Shown piece by piece: positions 18,927 to 27,089 of a stretch of DNA of 34,766 nucleotides. The DNA lies in contig JAJOHZ010000007.1 of assembly GCA_021209625.1 (NCBI GenBank), positions 1 to 34,766 on the forward strand. The letters are read 5' to 3'. The translations under genes were made by a program, and so were the position numbers. The stretch is from Erysipelotrichaceae bacterium (lineage in GTDB: Bacteria; Bacillota_I; Bacilli_A; Erysipelotrichales; Erysipelotrichaceae). Position 1 is the first letter of the stretch. Each line of letters starts with the position of its first letter. The notes beneath the pieces were generated by a model. That model made no database searches and had not been told where the DNA came from. It worked only from the letters and a program-made list of their open reading frames with translations.

Positions 18927-20628
18927 AATCCATACCTTAAGTGAGCAACTCACCAACATCATTGCGGCAGGTGAAGTGGTGGAAAGACCAATGGGGGTTG
19001 TTAAAGAATTGGTTGAAAACAGCATTGATGCTCAATCAAAAAACATAGAAGTCACGATTACACAAGGTGGATTAGAAAGCATCGTTGTCAGTGATGATGG
19101 CTTAGGAATGGATCCAGAGGATGTTGTACTGGCCTTTAAACGCCATTCTACCTCAAAAATAGCCCATCAAGATGATTTATTAAGATTACAAACTCATGGA
19201 TTTAGAGGAGAAGCATTGCCTTCCATTGCTTCAGTGAGCAATTGCATATGCATCACCAACAATCATCATCAGGCGACTAAAATCCATTTATCTTATGGAA
19301 AAATCATGGAAGTAACGCCTACTTTTGCTTCCAATGGAACCACCATGAGAATAGAAGGACTCTTTTTAAAAACACCAGCACGTTTAAAACACATGAAAAG
19401 CATTCCTTATGAGAATGCACTGATCTTGGATGTGATGCAAAAATTTGCCTTGTCTTACCCTCACATTGCTTTCACACTCATCATTGATGATAAGAAGGTC
19501 TTAGAAACCCGTGGAGCAACCCTCAGTGATGTCATATATCGTATTTATGGTAAAGAGGTTGCACAACATTGTCTTCCTATCGAAGCATCCAATCAAGACT
19601 TTAAAGTGAGGGGAGTGATTGGTGCACCTCATCTTCATCGCGCAACACGCAAAGACATGGTTATATTTACCAACTCACGAATGATACGAAGTGCTTCAAT
19701 TACTCGAGCAATCGTGGAAGGCATGTCAGCTTTTATTCCTAAAGATCGATATCCTTTTGCGATCCTATTCATTGATATGGATCAACAACTGCTTGATGTG
19801 AATGTTCACCCTTCTAAATGGGAAGTCAGAATATCCAAAGAAAAAGAACTTCAAGCATGGTTAAGTCAAAACATTCATTCAACCATTACCTTAAAACAAA
19901 CCACCAAACCCATGAATGTCACTCCAGTTCAGTCCTTTTACCATGAACCCATCAGCATGATGAAAGAGATTGATACATTCATCAAGGAACAACCTTCCTC
20001 ATACTCTATTCCAACAGTTCAAGAAACACGTCCTTTCGAATCAAGACAAGAACAAACACCTTCAATCCAACATCCTAAAGTCATAGCCCAACTCCACAAG
20101 AAATACATTCTTGTATCCAATCCTGAAGGGTTACTCATTCTTGATCAACATGCAGCAATGGAACGTATTCGCTTTGAATACTATCTTAAACACTATCAAG
20201 ATAATCAATCCAGTATTCCAAAACTGGTACCAATTCTCATTGAAGACAAAAAAGCCTTACTGATGAAAGATGATCTTAAAGAAGCTTTCAGTTTAATTCA
20301 TATTCAACTTGAGCAGCTTCATGAACATGCTTTAATCATCAGAGAAGTACCTTCATGGATGATGCATGTGGATGAACAGGCGATGATTCAAGACATCATA
20401 GAGAGTCTAGAAGAAAAGAAATTCACGAAACAAACCATGCTTCATCATTTATTAGCCACACTTGCCTGTCATTCCAGTATTTGCTTCAATGATTATTTAT
20501 CACTTCAAGAGATGCAAAAGATTGTGGATGATTTAATGCTGTGTGAACAACCGTATCATTGCCCACATGGTCGTCCTACCATGATGAAGATTACTTTAGA
20601 GGCATTGCTCAAGGAGTTTGGACGATGA
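18919..20628 (+). CDS. mutL: DNA mismatch repair protein MutL (endonuclease type)
   Basis: GHKL ATPase that links MutS to downstream repair; 569 residues. N-terminal motifs are IIAAGEVVERP, KELVENSIDAQS, VSDDGLGMDPEDV, TSKI and THGFRGEALPSIASVS. The C-terminal domain has the metal endonuclease motif DQHAAMERIRFE (about residues 412-423), ACHSSI and CPHGRPT. Together these mark a nicking MutL of the Bacillus type, as expected where MutH/Dam are absent. The start overlaps the mutS end and the stop overlaps miaA as ATGA. Confidence 0.96.
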   Translation: MSRIHTLSEQLTNIIAAGEVVERPMGVVKELVENSIDAQSKNIEVTITQGGLESIVVSDDGLGMDPEDVVLAFKRHSTSKIAHQDDLLRLQTHGFRGEALPSIASVSNCICITNNHHQATKIHLSYGKIMEVTPTFASNGTTMRIEGLFLKTPARLKHMKSIPYENALILDVMQKFALSYPHIAFTLIIDDKKVLETRGATLSDVIYRIYGKEVAQHCLPIEASNQDFKVRGVIGAPHLHRATRKDMVIFTNSRMIRSASITRAIVEGMSAFIPKDRYPFAILFIDMDQQLLDVNVHPSKWEVRISKEKELQAWLSQNIHSTITLKQTTKPMNVTPVQSFYHEPISMMKEIDTFIKEQPSSYSIPTVQETRPFESRQEQTPSIQHPKVIAQLHKKYILVSNPEGLLILDQHAAMERIRFEYYLKHYQDNQSSIPKLVPILIEDKKALLMKDDLKEAFSLIHIQLEQLHEHALIIREVPSWMMHVDEQAMIQDIIESLEEKKFTKQTMLHHLLATLACHSSICFNDYLSLQEMQKIVDDLMLCEQPYHCPHGRPTMMKITLEALLKEFGR

Positions 20629-21536
20629 GTAGACTATGTGTCATTACAGGGTTAACTGCCACTGGAAAAAGCCAACTCGCAATCGATATCGCTAAGGCTA
20701 CCAATGCGATAATCTTAAGTGTAGACAGTGTGGCTGTGTATAAAGAACTTCCAATTGCATCAGCAGCACCAACACAGTCCCAACAAGACTCAGTTCTTCA
20801 CTATGGAATAGGCATTGTAAGTATACAAGAAGGCATGGATGTTGCACGATTTCAATCCTATGCATTAAACGTCATTGAAGATGCATTTTCTCAAGGCCAG
20901 AATGTCATCCTAGTGGGTGGAAGTGGCCTCTATCTTAATGCGATTCTATTTGACTATGTCTTTACTCAAACAGAGCCAATAAAACATGATTATGATCAGG
21001 AAGACAATGAAACACTCTATAAGATGATGATTGAAAGAGATCCTACACTTGAACATAGCATTCACCCACACAATCGCAAACGCTTGATACGTGCTTTAGT
21101 GCTCATGGATGAAATACAAACCACCAAAACACAGCATCTACAAAATCAAACTAAACAACTTCGGTATCCAACAAAAATCATCACATGTGATATGGAGAAT
21201 AGAGATTTTCACCGTCTATTAATGAGTCAAAGAGTCGATCAAATGATTGAAGACGGCCTTATGAAAGAAGTGATGGATGCTTATTCTTTAGTGGATTTTT
21301 CACATCCTGCAATGAGTGCGATAGGGGTGAAACAGTGGGAAGGGGTCTTTAATCAATCCATTAGTCTAGAAACAGGGATTGAACTCATCAAAACAAAAAC
21401 ACATCAGTTTGCGAAACGACAACGTACCTGGTTTAAACATCAACTCAATAGTGAGTGGTTGTTTATGGATGATCCAGAAAAAGTTAAACAGAAGAAAGAA
21501 GAATGCATCCAATGGTTGAACAATTCTCAAGAATAG
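20625..21536 (+). CDS. miaA: tRNA dimethylallyltransferase
   Basis: Adds the dimethylallyl group to A37 of tRNAs reading UNN codons; 303 residues. The start is taken at 20625, where ATGA overlaps the mutL stop and gives MSRLCVITGLTATGKSQLA (P-loop). Other features are SVDSVAVYKELPI, which replaces the usual DSMQVYRG block, VGGSGLYLNA, HNRKRLIRAL and SQRVDQMIEDGLMKEV. The sequence is rather divergent around the substrate loop but complete. The mutL-miaA order is a widespread arrangement. Confidence 0.92.
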   Translation: MSRLCVITGLTATGKSQLAIDIAKATNAIILSVDSVAVYKELPIASAAPTQSQQDSVLHYGIGIVSIQEGMDVARFQSYALNVIEDAFSQGQNVILVGGSGLYLNAILFDYVFTQTEPIKHDYDQEDNETLYKMMIERDPTLEHSIHPHNRKRLIRALVLMDEIQTTKTQHLQNQTKQLRYPTKIITCDMENRDFHRLLMSQRVDQMIEDGLMKEVMDAYSLVDFSHPAMSAIGVKQWEGVFNQSISLETGIELIKTKTHQFAKRQRTWFKHQLNSEWLFMDDPEKVKQKKEECIQWLNNSQE

Positions 21537-22288
21537 CCCTCCTATATGGAGAAGAACAACTCAAGCAAATTCAATCCATGAAAGTCATCGTGTTTGGATG
21601 CGGTGGTGTAGGCTCAGCAGCCACAGAAGCCTTGGTTAGAAGCGGGGTACAACACCTTGCCTTAGTGGATTATGATGTGATTGCTCCCTCTAATTTAAAC
21701 CGTCAACTGCATACAACCACGCAAAACATTCATCAAAAAAAGATAGAAGCTTTAAAAGAACGATGTTTAAGTATCAACCCAGATGTCATCATTGATTTAT
21801 TCGATGTGTTTGTGGACGATGAAGTGGCTGAACAACTCATTCCACATTATGATGCGGTTATTGATGCCCTTGACACAGTAAGTGCAAAAGAAGCCATCAT
21901 TGTTCATGCGCTTAAATTTAATAAAATCATGGTCTCTAGTATGGGAATGGGAAATCGCTTTGATCCTACCAAAGTCATTTGCACCACACTTAATAAAACC
22001 ACGTATGATCCTTTATCAAAAATGATGCGCTATCGTTTAAGACTAAGAGGAGTGTATGATAAAATACCAGTAATCTTCTCACTTGAAACACCCATCAAAC
22101 AAACCCATCAAGTGAGTGAATCCACCGTAAGAAAACAAGCTTTTCCACCTGCTAGTGCTATCTTTGTGCCTGTAAGTGCGGGATTAGCAGCGGCTTACAG
22201 TGTGATTGAACAACGGTTAAAGGAGAGTCACAATGAAAGAAATCGTAGTCGCAGGAGGTTGTTTCTGGGGCGTAGAAGAATTTTTTAG
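21512..22288 (+). CDS. tcdA: tRNA threonylcarbamoyladenosine dehydratase (TcdA/CsdL)
   Basis: E1-like (ThiF/MoeB fold) ATP-dependent enzyme that cyclises t6A37 to ct6A37. The 258 residues show an adenylation P-loop VFGCGGVGSAATEALVRSG, LVDYDVIAPSNLNRQLH and VIDALDTVSAKEAI. ATG 21512 (MVEQFSRIALLYG) fits the family better than 21503. It overlaps miaA by about 25 bases. The last 18 residues are an Arg-rich tail read in the alternative frame of the msrA start (55-base overlap). A one-base insertion just upstream would instead end the protein at the TGA overlapping msrA's ATG, so the C-terminus is uncertain. Confidence 0.88.
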   Translation: MVEQFSRIALLYGEEQLKQIQSMKVIVFGCGGVGSAATEALVRSGVQHLALVDYDVIAPSNLNRQLHTTTQNIHQKKIEALKERCLSINPDVIIDLFDVFVDDEVAEQLIPHYDAVIDALDTVSAKEAIIVHALKFNKIMVSSMGMGNRFDPTKVICTTLNKTTYDPLSKMMRYRLRLRGVYDKIPVIFSLETPIKQTHQVSESTVRKQAFPPASAIFVPVSAGLAAAYSVIEQRLKESHNERNRSRRRLFLGRRRIF

Positions 22289-22739
22289 AAGAGCTAAAGG
22301 CATTGTTTCAACACAAGTGGGTTATGCTCAAGGACATAAGGAAAATGCATCCTACCAAGAAGTGTGCACTTCCACGACAGGACACACTGAAGTTGTTAAA
22401 CTCGAATATGATGAAAATGAGATCAGCTTAAACAAAGTATTAGAACTACTCTTTAGAATCATTAATCCAACTTCACTTAATCGTCAAGGCAATGATGTTG
22501 GTCCACAATATCGCACAGGAGTGTATTATTTTAATGAGCAAGACAAAGAGGTTATTCACTCTTTCATTGCTTCTGTACAACCACAATATGCTAAGAAAAT
22601 TCTTGTGGAAGTGGAACCTGTGGGTCTCTTTGTGAAGGCAGAGGATTATCATCAGTTGTATCTCATCAAAAATCCAGGTGGGTATTGTCATGTGAACATG
22701 GGATTACTTAAACCAGAAGAAAAGAAAGCAGCATATTAA
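22233..22739 (+). CDS. msrA: Peptide methionine sulfoxide reductase A
   Basis: Reduces methionine-S-sulfoxide in proteins; 168 residues. The catalytic GGCFWGVEEFF is at residues 8-18, followed by VGYAQGH, SYQEVCTSTTGHTEVVKLEYD, DVGPQYRTGVYY and the C-terminal EDYHQLYLIKNPGGYCHVN. AAAGGAG lies at 22219-22225, a well-placed ribosome site. Last gene of the mutS operon; no msrB is seen in the window. Confidence 0.95.
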   Translation: MKEIVVAGGCFWGVEEFFRRAKGIVSTQVGYAQGHKENASYQEVCTSTTGHTEVVKLEYDENEISLNKVLELLFRIINPTSLNRQGNDVGPQYRTGVYYFNEQDKEVIHSFIASVQPQYAKKILVEVEPVGLFVKAEDYHQLYLIKNPGGYCHVNMGLLKPEEKKAAY

Positions 22740-22771
22740 AAGAAGCGAGATTAACATCTCACTTCTTTTTT
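22738..22771. terminator. Bidirectional terminator between msrA and the alcohol dehydrogenase gene
   Basis: AGAAGCGAGAT-taac-ATCTCACTTCT, one mismatch, is flanked by A's on the left and a T run on the right. It separates two convergent genes. Confidence 0.8.
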
Positions 22772-23958
22772 AGTTTCAGTAGAATGGATTTGAGTTCTTT
22801 AGCATTCATGAAGCGTGGGACAGGATAGGTAGGATGAACTTCTTGAAGAGCATGTGAAACGATGGCATCAATATCTTCATCGTTTAATGACTCAACGTCT
22901 TTAGGGATGTTCATTTTCTCATTCATGTCTTCAATGTGTTCTATAAATGCTTGAGCTTGAGATGATTGATCTAAAGTGGTTGATGAATCAATGAAGCTAA
23001 CATACAAGAAAGCGAGATGAGAATGAATGGTAGAACCATACGCTCTTAACACATGGGGTAGTAACATTGCATTAGCAACTCCATGAGGTACATGATAGTA
23101 CGCACCAAGTTGGTGAGCTAATCCATGGACATAGCCCACATAAGCACGTGTAAATGATCTTCCTGCAAGAAAGGAGGCCCAAAGCATTTGTTCTTTATCA
23201 AATAAAGATTGTTCTTGATATGCTTTGAGTAAATGCTTAAAGATAATATCCATGGATTCTAGTGCATCTTGTTTGCTTTGTTGAGTGTGGTTTTGATTTA
23301 GATAAGACTCAATTCCATGGGTGAGTGCATCCATACCCGTAGAAGCTAAAATAAACGGTGGTAAAGATTGAAGTAAGGTAGGATCAAGAATGGCCGTATG
23401 AGGAAACAAGGCGGGATCAGATATCGCAAACTTTTCTTTTGAAAAAGGATCACTTAGAACACTGGCAACAGTGGTTTCTGAACCCGTTCCTGCCGTGGTT
23501 GGAATACAGACTAAAGGAGGGATAGGTTTGATGACTTTTAAAATCCCTTTAAGTTTCTTTAGTGGTGTTTTTCTAACCATTTTTACACCAATGGCCTTAG
23601 CAGCATCCATCACAGATCCACCACCAATGGCAACAAGCCATTCAACATTGTGCTTTAAAGCTAGGGCATATCCTTCTTCAACATTATCCAGCGTGGGATT
23701 AGGAACAACCTTATCGTAAAGAACAACAGTGATGGTGTGTTGTTCACACAGGGATATAAAAGGATCAATAAGGTGAAGCTTTACAAGGGATTGATCACTG
23801 ACCATGAGTATGGATTTGACTTGATGTTTCTTCAATAATGAAACCAGCTCATGAGGAGCATCATAGGTTTTAATAACTTGTGGAAACTTCCAAGGAATGA
23901 GAAATGAGACAAGATATAAACTTTTTTGAACAGCTCTATACATTAAGTGTTCTAACAT
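22759..23958 (-). CDS. Iron-containing (group III) alcohol dehydrogenase
   Basis: NAD(P)-dependent metal alcohol dehydrogenase, 399 residues. ATG at 23958 (MLEHLMYRAVQ) has AAGGAGA upstream; the longer ORF start would overlap this site. The N-terminal nucleotide fold has VAIGGGSVMDAAKAIG and IPTTAGTGSETT. The C-terminal metal-binding helical domain has GMDALTHGIESY, then VHGLAHQLGAYYHVPHGVAN, which contains the three His ligands; the Asp ligand is in ILDPTL. The substrate cannot be assigned; butanol, lactaldehyde and 1,3-propanediol dehydrogenases all share these motifs. Monocistronic, divergent from the ABC genes. Confidence 0.9.
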   Translation of the reverse strand: MLEHLMYRAVQKSLYLVSFLIPWKFPQVIKTYDAPHELVSLLKKHQVKSILMVSDQSLVKLHLIDPFISLCEQHTITVVLYDKVVPNPTLDNVEEGYALALKHNVEWLVAIGGGSVMDAAKAIGVKMVRKTPLKKLKGILKVIKPIPPLVCIPTTAGTGSETTVASVLSDPFSKEKFAISDPALFPHTAILDPTLLQSLPPFILASTGMDALTHGIESYLNQNHTQQSKQDALESMDIIFKHLLKAYQEQSLFDKEQMLWASFLAGRSFTRAYVGYVHGLAHQLGAYYHVPHGVANAMLLPHVLRAYGSTIHSHLAFLYVSFIDSSTTLDQSSQAQAFIEHIEDMNEKMNIPKDVESLNDEDIDAIVSHALQEVHPTYPVPRFMNAKELKSILLKLKKK

Positions 23959-24005
23959 GATAGGAATCTCCTTCATTTAAGAGAATTCTAACATGGAGGA
24001 TTAAG

Positions 24006-24858
24006 ATGTTAAAAAGCAAAACAACTGAGTAAAGTTTATACGAATCAAAAAGGGGTATTTAATGTTTCCTTTGAGTGTGCTCCCTCTGAAGTGATGGGAA
24101 TCATTGGGGATAATGGGAGTGGGAAAAGCACACTTTTTAAATGCTTAGCCCACATCAATGGTTATGATAAAGGATTGATTGAACTGAATGCTCAACCGCT
24201 TCAACTTAAAGATGTGGGGTTTCTACCAGAACACAAAGCCATCATTGAAGAACTAACCGCAATGGAGTTTGTGGAGTTGTTTGCGAAAATGAAAGGATGC
24301 AGTGAAGAGCAAAGAAGTAAAAGTATTCAAGAATTCAGTGAACGTTTACATACGTTTGACATCATGCATCAAAAGATTAAGCATTTATCAAAGGGAAACA
24401 AACAAAAGATTCAAATCATGGCTACGTGCATTCATGAGCCGCAACTCATTATTCTTGATGAACCTTTCTCTGGATTGGATGATGTCAATCATTCACACAT
24501 GAAAAACTTCATTGTGTCTTTAAAAGAGAAGAATAAGATTGTCTTATTATCTTCTCATCGTCTTGAGGACATTGAACATGTTTGTGATAGTGTGTGTTGG
24601 ATTAAAGACGGAAAGCTAAGTGAAAAATATTCCATCTATGCTTTAAAGGAAGATTCATCACTTATTCATGTGAAAGTGTCTTTTGATCCTTATCAACAAT
24701 TCAAAGATGAAAAAGGGATCATTAGCGTTGTGAATGAAGGTAATGTAAGTGTGTATTGTTTTGATCAAGTGAGTCAAGCGCATCAATTCATGAAACTGAT
24801 TCTTAAACAAAGAAAGAATCAAAGTGTAAGCATTCATCATCAGGTCATGTGTCCATGA
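24006..24858 (+). CDS. ABC transporter ATP-binding protein, NatA-like (frameshifted)
   Basis: About 283 residues after removing one A from the run 24011-24015. The corrected N-terminus is MLKAKQLSKVYTNQKGVFNV, which the literal sequence loses to an early stop. Walker A is GDNGSGKSTLFKC, the signature LSKGNKQKIQ and Walker B LIILDEPFSGLDD; the H-loop is LLSSHRLED. The ribosome site GGAGGA precedes ATG. The downstream permease starts inside its stop codon (ATGA). This is the classic two-gene drug/Na+/peptide exporter layout; the substrate is unknown. Confidence 0.9.
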
Positions 24859-25976
24859 AATCATACTTGTGGTTTTCAATACAACGACGCTGGATATCGA
24901 TGGGTTCCTTGATTTTGTTGAGTTTAAGTTTTAGTATCACTTCTGTTTTAATGTGGGTGGATCATTGGTTACCACATGATGAGGTTGTTTCAATACAATG
25001 GCCATCTCATTTAAAAGAGCATTTAGAAGAACATGAGTCAATCCGATTTGTCGATGAGGAAGCGGATATCAGTATTATTTATGAAGCACCATCTCGCTAT
25101 GTGATTCAACCTCATAAAACAAATCTTCCAAGTGATACATTGGAATCCATGATTAGGTTTGCTCATCAAAGATCCATGTTGGATACGTTTAGTCTAGAGA
25201 ATCAAATTAAGATTGTCATGATGTTAGAACCTGTAATTGAACAAGAACGTGGATCTTCTTCATTATTGTCAATCATCATAATAAGTTTCCTTTACTTCAC
25301 TCTATTAGGTTTCATTTCAAATCTTTCTACTGATGTTTTGAGTGAGAAACATTCTCAAGCATTAATGATGATTCTATCCACCATGAGCAAAAAGCGCTAC
25401 TTCAACATGAAGCTGCTTCAAAGCTTAATCAATATTGTGTTTCAGATTGGATTGGTATTGATTGGATTTATAAGTGCAGTTGGAATAAGGGTGTTATTTG
25501 ATCAAGGACGAGAATTACTTAGGTATGTTTATGAACAAGGATGGATACAGCATCGATTTGAATCCATCATTTCCATCATTCAACTCCTTATCAATGAGAC
25601 CTCAATGTCATTGTCTTTAGTTTTTTCAGCTCTTTCTTTCTTCATTGGATTATTGACATGCATGTTAATATTGCTTTGGCTAAGTGTGAAAGCCACAAAA
25701 AGTGAAGAACTAGCCATGATTCAAACACCGTTTTATATTCTTATCGTGATCATGTATTATGCATCATTGTGGATCAGTGAAATGCAGGGACTTAATGAAA
25801 ACTTTGGTTCGATATTATTGCATGTACCTATCCTCTCTATGATTTTCCATCCACTCCAACTGAGTATGTACGCCATTCCTTGGTGGAGTTCGCTAGTATC
25901 AATTGTTGTGGGATCTGGTTTTCTTTACTGGATATATTTGCGTTCATATCACTCATTTAATACCCAAAATCTATAA
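24855..25976 (+). CDS. ABC-2-type permease, NatB-like
   Basis: A 373-residue membrane protein: a signal-anchor-like first segment (LILLSLSFSITSVLMW), an extracytoplasmic stretch of about 100 residues, then about five membrane segments (SLLSIIIISFLYFTLLGFI, FQIGLVLIGFISAVGIRVL, LVFSALSFFIGLLTCMLIL, FYILIVIMYYASLWI, WSSLVSIVVGSGFLYW). This TM-loop-5TM plan is that of NatB/YhaP ABC-2 permeases. The ATG overlaps the ATPase stop; an in-frame GTG six bases earlier is a possible alternative. Confidence 0.8.
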   Translation: MKSYLWFSIQRRWISMGSLILLSLSFSITSVLMWVDHWLPHDEVVSIQWPSHLKEHLEEHESIRFVDEEADISIIYEAPSRYVIQPHKTNLPSDTLESMIRFAHQRSMLDTFSLENQIKIVMMLEPVIEQERGSSSLLSIIIISFLYFTLLGFISNLSTDVLSEKHSQALMMILSTMSKKRYFNMKLLQSLINIVFQIGLVLIGFISAVGIRVLFDQGRELLRYVYEQGWIQHRFESIISIIQLLINETSMSLSLVFSALSFFIGLLTCMLILLWLSVKATKSEELAMIQTPFYILIVIMYYASLWISEMQGLNENFGSILLHVPILSMIFHPLQLSMYAIPWWSSLVSIVVGSGFLYWIYLRSYHSFNTQNL

Positions 25977-26010
25977 AAATGTGACAATGTGAGAAAATTA
26001 ACAAATTGTG

Positions 26011-26039
26011 TTGACATTGTGAATTGTTGAACTTATAAT
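26011..26039 (+). promoter_or_regulatory. Perfect-consensus sigma-A promoter of the lipoprotein gene
   Basis: TTGACA (26011-26016), a 17-bp spacer, and TATAAT (26034-26039). AAGGAGGAATT follows at 26050-26060, directly before ATG 26064. Paired ATGTGA (25979, 25987) and ATTGTG (26005, 26016) elements, and the near-inverted TGACAATGT/ACATTGTGA, surround the -35 box and could be operator half-sites (inference). Confidence 0.88.
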
Positions 26040-26063
26040 ATCAATGAACAAGGAGGAATTCTC

Positions 26064-27038
26064 ATGAAGAAAGGTTTAATTTTAATTGCATTGACTCTTA
26101 TGACACTTGCAGGATGTGCGCCAGCTACACCAGATCCTGTTGTTTCTAAAGTTGGAACTGCTAGTGTTACATCTGTACAGCCTCGTGCTGTTACTGCTGA
26201 AGTTACTGGACGCATCCGCGTTAACGTAACGACTGCAACTGTTATGTTAGATAAAGATGGTAAATTTGTAAGCGTGAATATCGACGTTGCACAAAACGAC
26301 GGTACATTCGATGCTACTGGTGTTGTATTAACTGCTGACGCTGCTCCTACTAAGAAGGAAAAAGGCGATGCTTACAACATGAAAGGCTCATCTGCAATCG
26401 GTAAAGAATGGTATGAGCAAATTGCTGCTTTAGAAGAATGGATGATTGGTAAAACTTTAGCTGAAGTTAAAGCATTACCTGTAACTGATGGAAAAGTCAC
26501 TTCAGACTTAAAATCATCTGTATCTGTTACTGTTACTGATTACTTAGCTGCAGTTGAAAAAGCTGTTGCTGCTGCTGTTGAATTACAAGATGTTGCTAAA
26601 GTTGGTGCTCATTCTGTAACTACAATCCAAAAACGTGATGCTTCTGCTGAAACAGCTGGACGTATCCGCGTTAACACTACTTATGTTGGTGTTGCATTAG
26701 ATGCTGATGGAAAAGTATTACACGCATTCATCGACGTAGCTCAAAACGATGGTTTATTCGGTGTTGATGGTGTTGTTACTTCTGCTGTTGCTGCTCCTAC
26801 TAAGAAGGAAAAAGGCGATGCTTACAACATGAAAGGTCAATCAGCGATTGGCAAAGAATGGTATGAGCAAGCTGAAGCTTTAGAAGCTTGGATGGTTGGC
26901 AAAACTTTAACTGAAGTTAAAGCACTTCCATTAACTGATGGTTACATTACTGATGGACAAGATTTAAAATCTTCTGTATCAATCTCTGTAACTGATTACT
27001 TAGCTGCATTCGAAAAAGCTTACAACGCTGCTAAATAA
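26064..27038 (+). CDS. Secreted lipoprotein with two tandem ~150-residue repeats
   Basis: 324 residues. A type II signal peptide (MKKGLILIALTLMTLAGCAP) has lipobox LAGC, with the lipidated Cys at about residue 18. Two tandem copies follow (about 31-170 and 185-324), each with V-T-grIRVN, IDVAQNDG, APTKKEKGDAYNMKG, SAIGKEWYEQ, W-(I/V)GKTL-EVKALP-TDG and LKSSVS-VTDYLAA. I know this module from other Firmicute/spirochaete lipoproteins, where it is uncharacterised; resemblance to FMN-binding-type domains is only a guess. A consensus promoter, perfect ribosome site and codons typical of highly expressed genes suggest an abundant surface protein. Monocistronic with a strong terminator. Confidence 0.85.
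   Translation: MKKGLILIALTLMTLAGCAPATPDPVVSKVGTASVTSVQPRAVTAEVTGRIRVNVTTATVMLDKDGKFVSVNIDVAQNDGTFDATGVVLTADAAPTKKEKGDAYNMKGSSAIGKEWYEQIAALEEWMIGKTLAEVKALPVTDGKVTSDLKSSVSVTVTDYLAAVEKAVAAAVELQDVAKVGAHSVTTIQKRDASAETAGRIRVNTTYVGVALDADGKVLHAFIDVAQNDGLFGVDGVVTSAVAAPTKKEKGDAYNMKGQSAIGKEWYEQAEALEAWMVGKTLTEVKALPLTDGYITDGQDLKSSVSISVTDYLAAFEKAYNAAK
26340..26386 (+). repeat. 47-bp perfect direct repeat, copy 1
   Basis: Identical at DNA level to 26790-26836, exactly 450 bases (150 codons) apart. It encodes the APTKKEKGDAYNMKG block of lipoprotein repeat 1. Confidence 0.9.
26790..26836 (+). repeat. 47-bp perfect direct repeat, copy 2
   Basis: Second copy of the repeat at 26340-26386, in lipoprotein repeat 2. 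Identity at synonymous positions points to recent duplication, gene conversion or strong codon selection. Confidence 0.9.
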
Positions 27039-27057
27039 TTAACCTATATAAAAAGCA

Positions 27058-27089
27058 AAGAAGTATCCTATCTTGGATACTTCTTTTTT
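27058..27089. terminator. Bidirectional terminator between the lipoprotein gene and rarA
   Basis: An 11-bp perfect stem AAGAAGTATCC / GGATACTTCTT with loop TATCTT is followed by T's. The rarA stop (27068-27070) is inside it. Confidence 0.88.
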
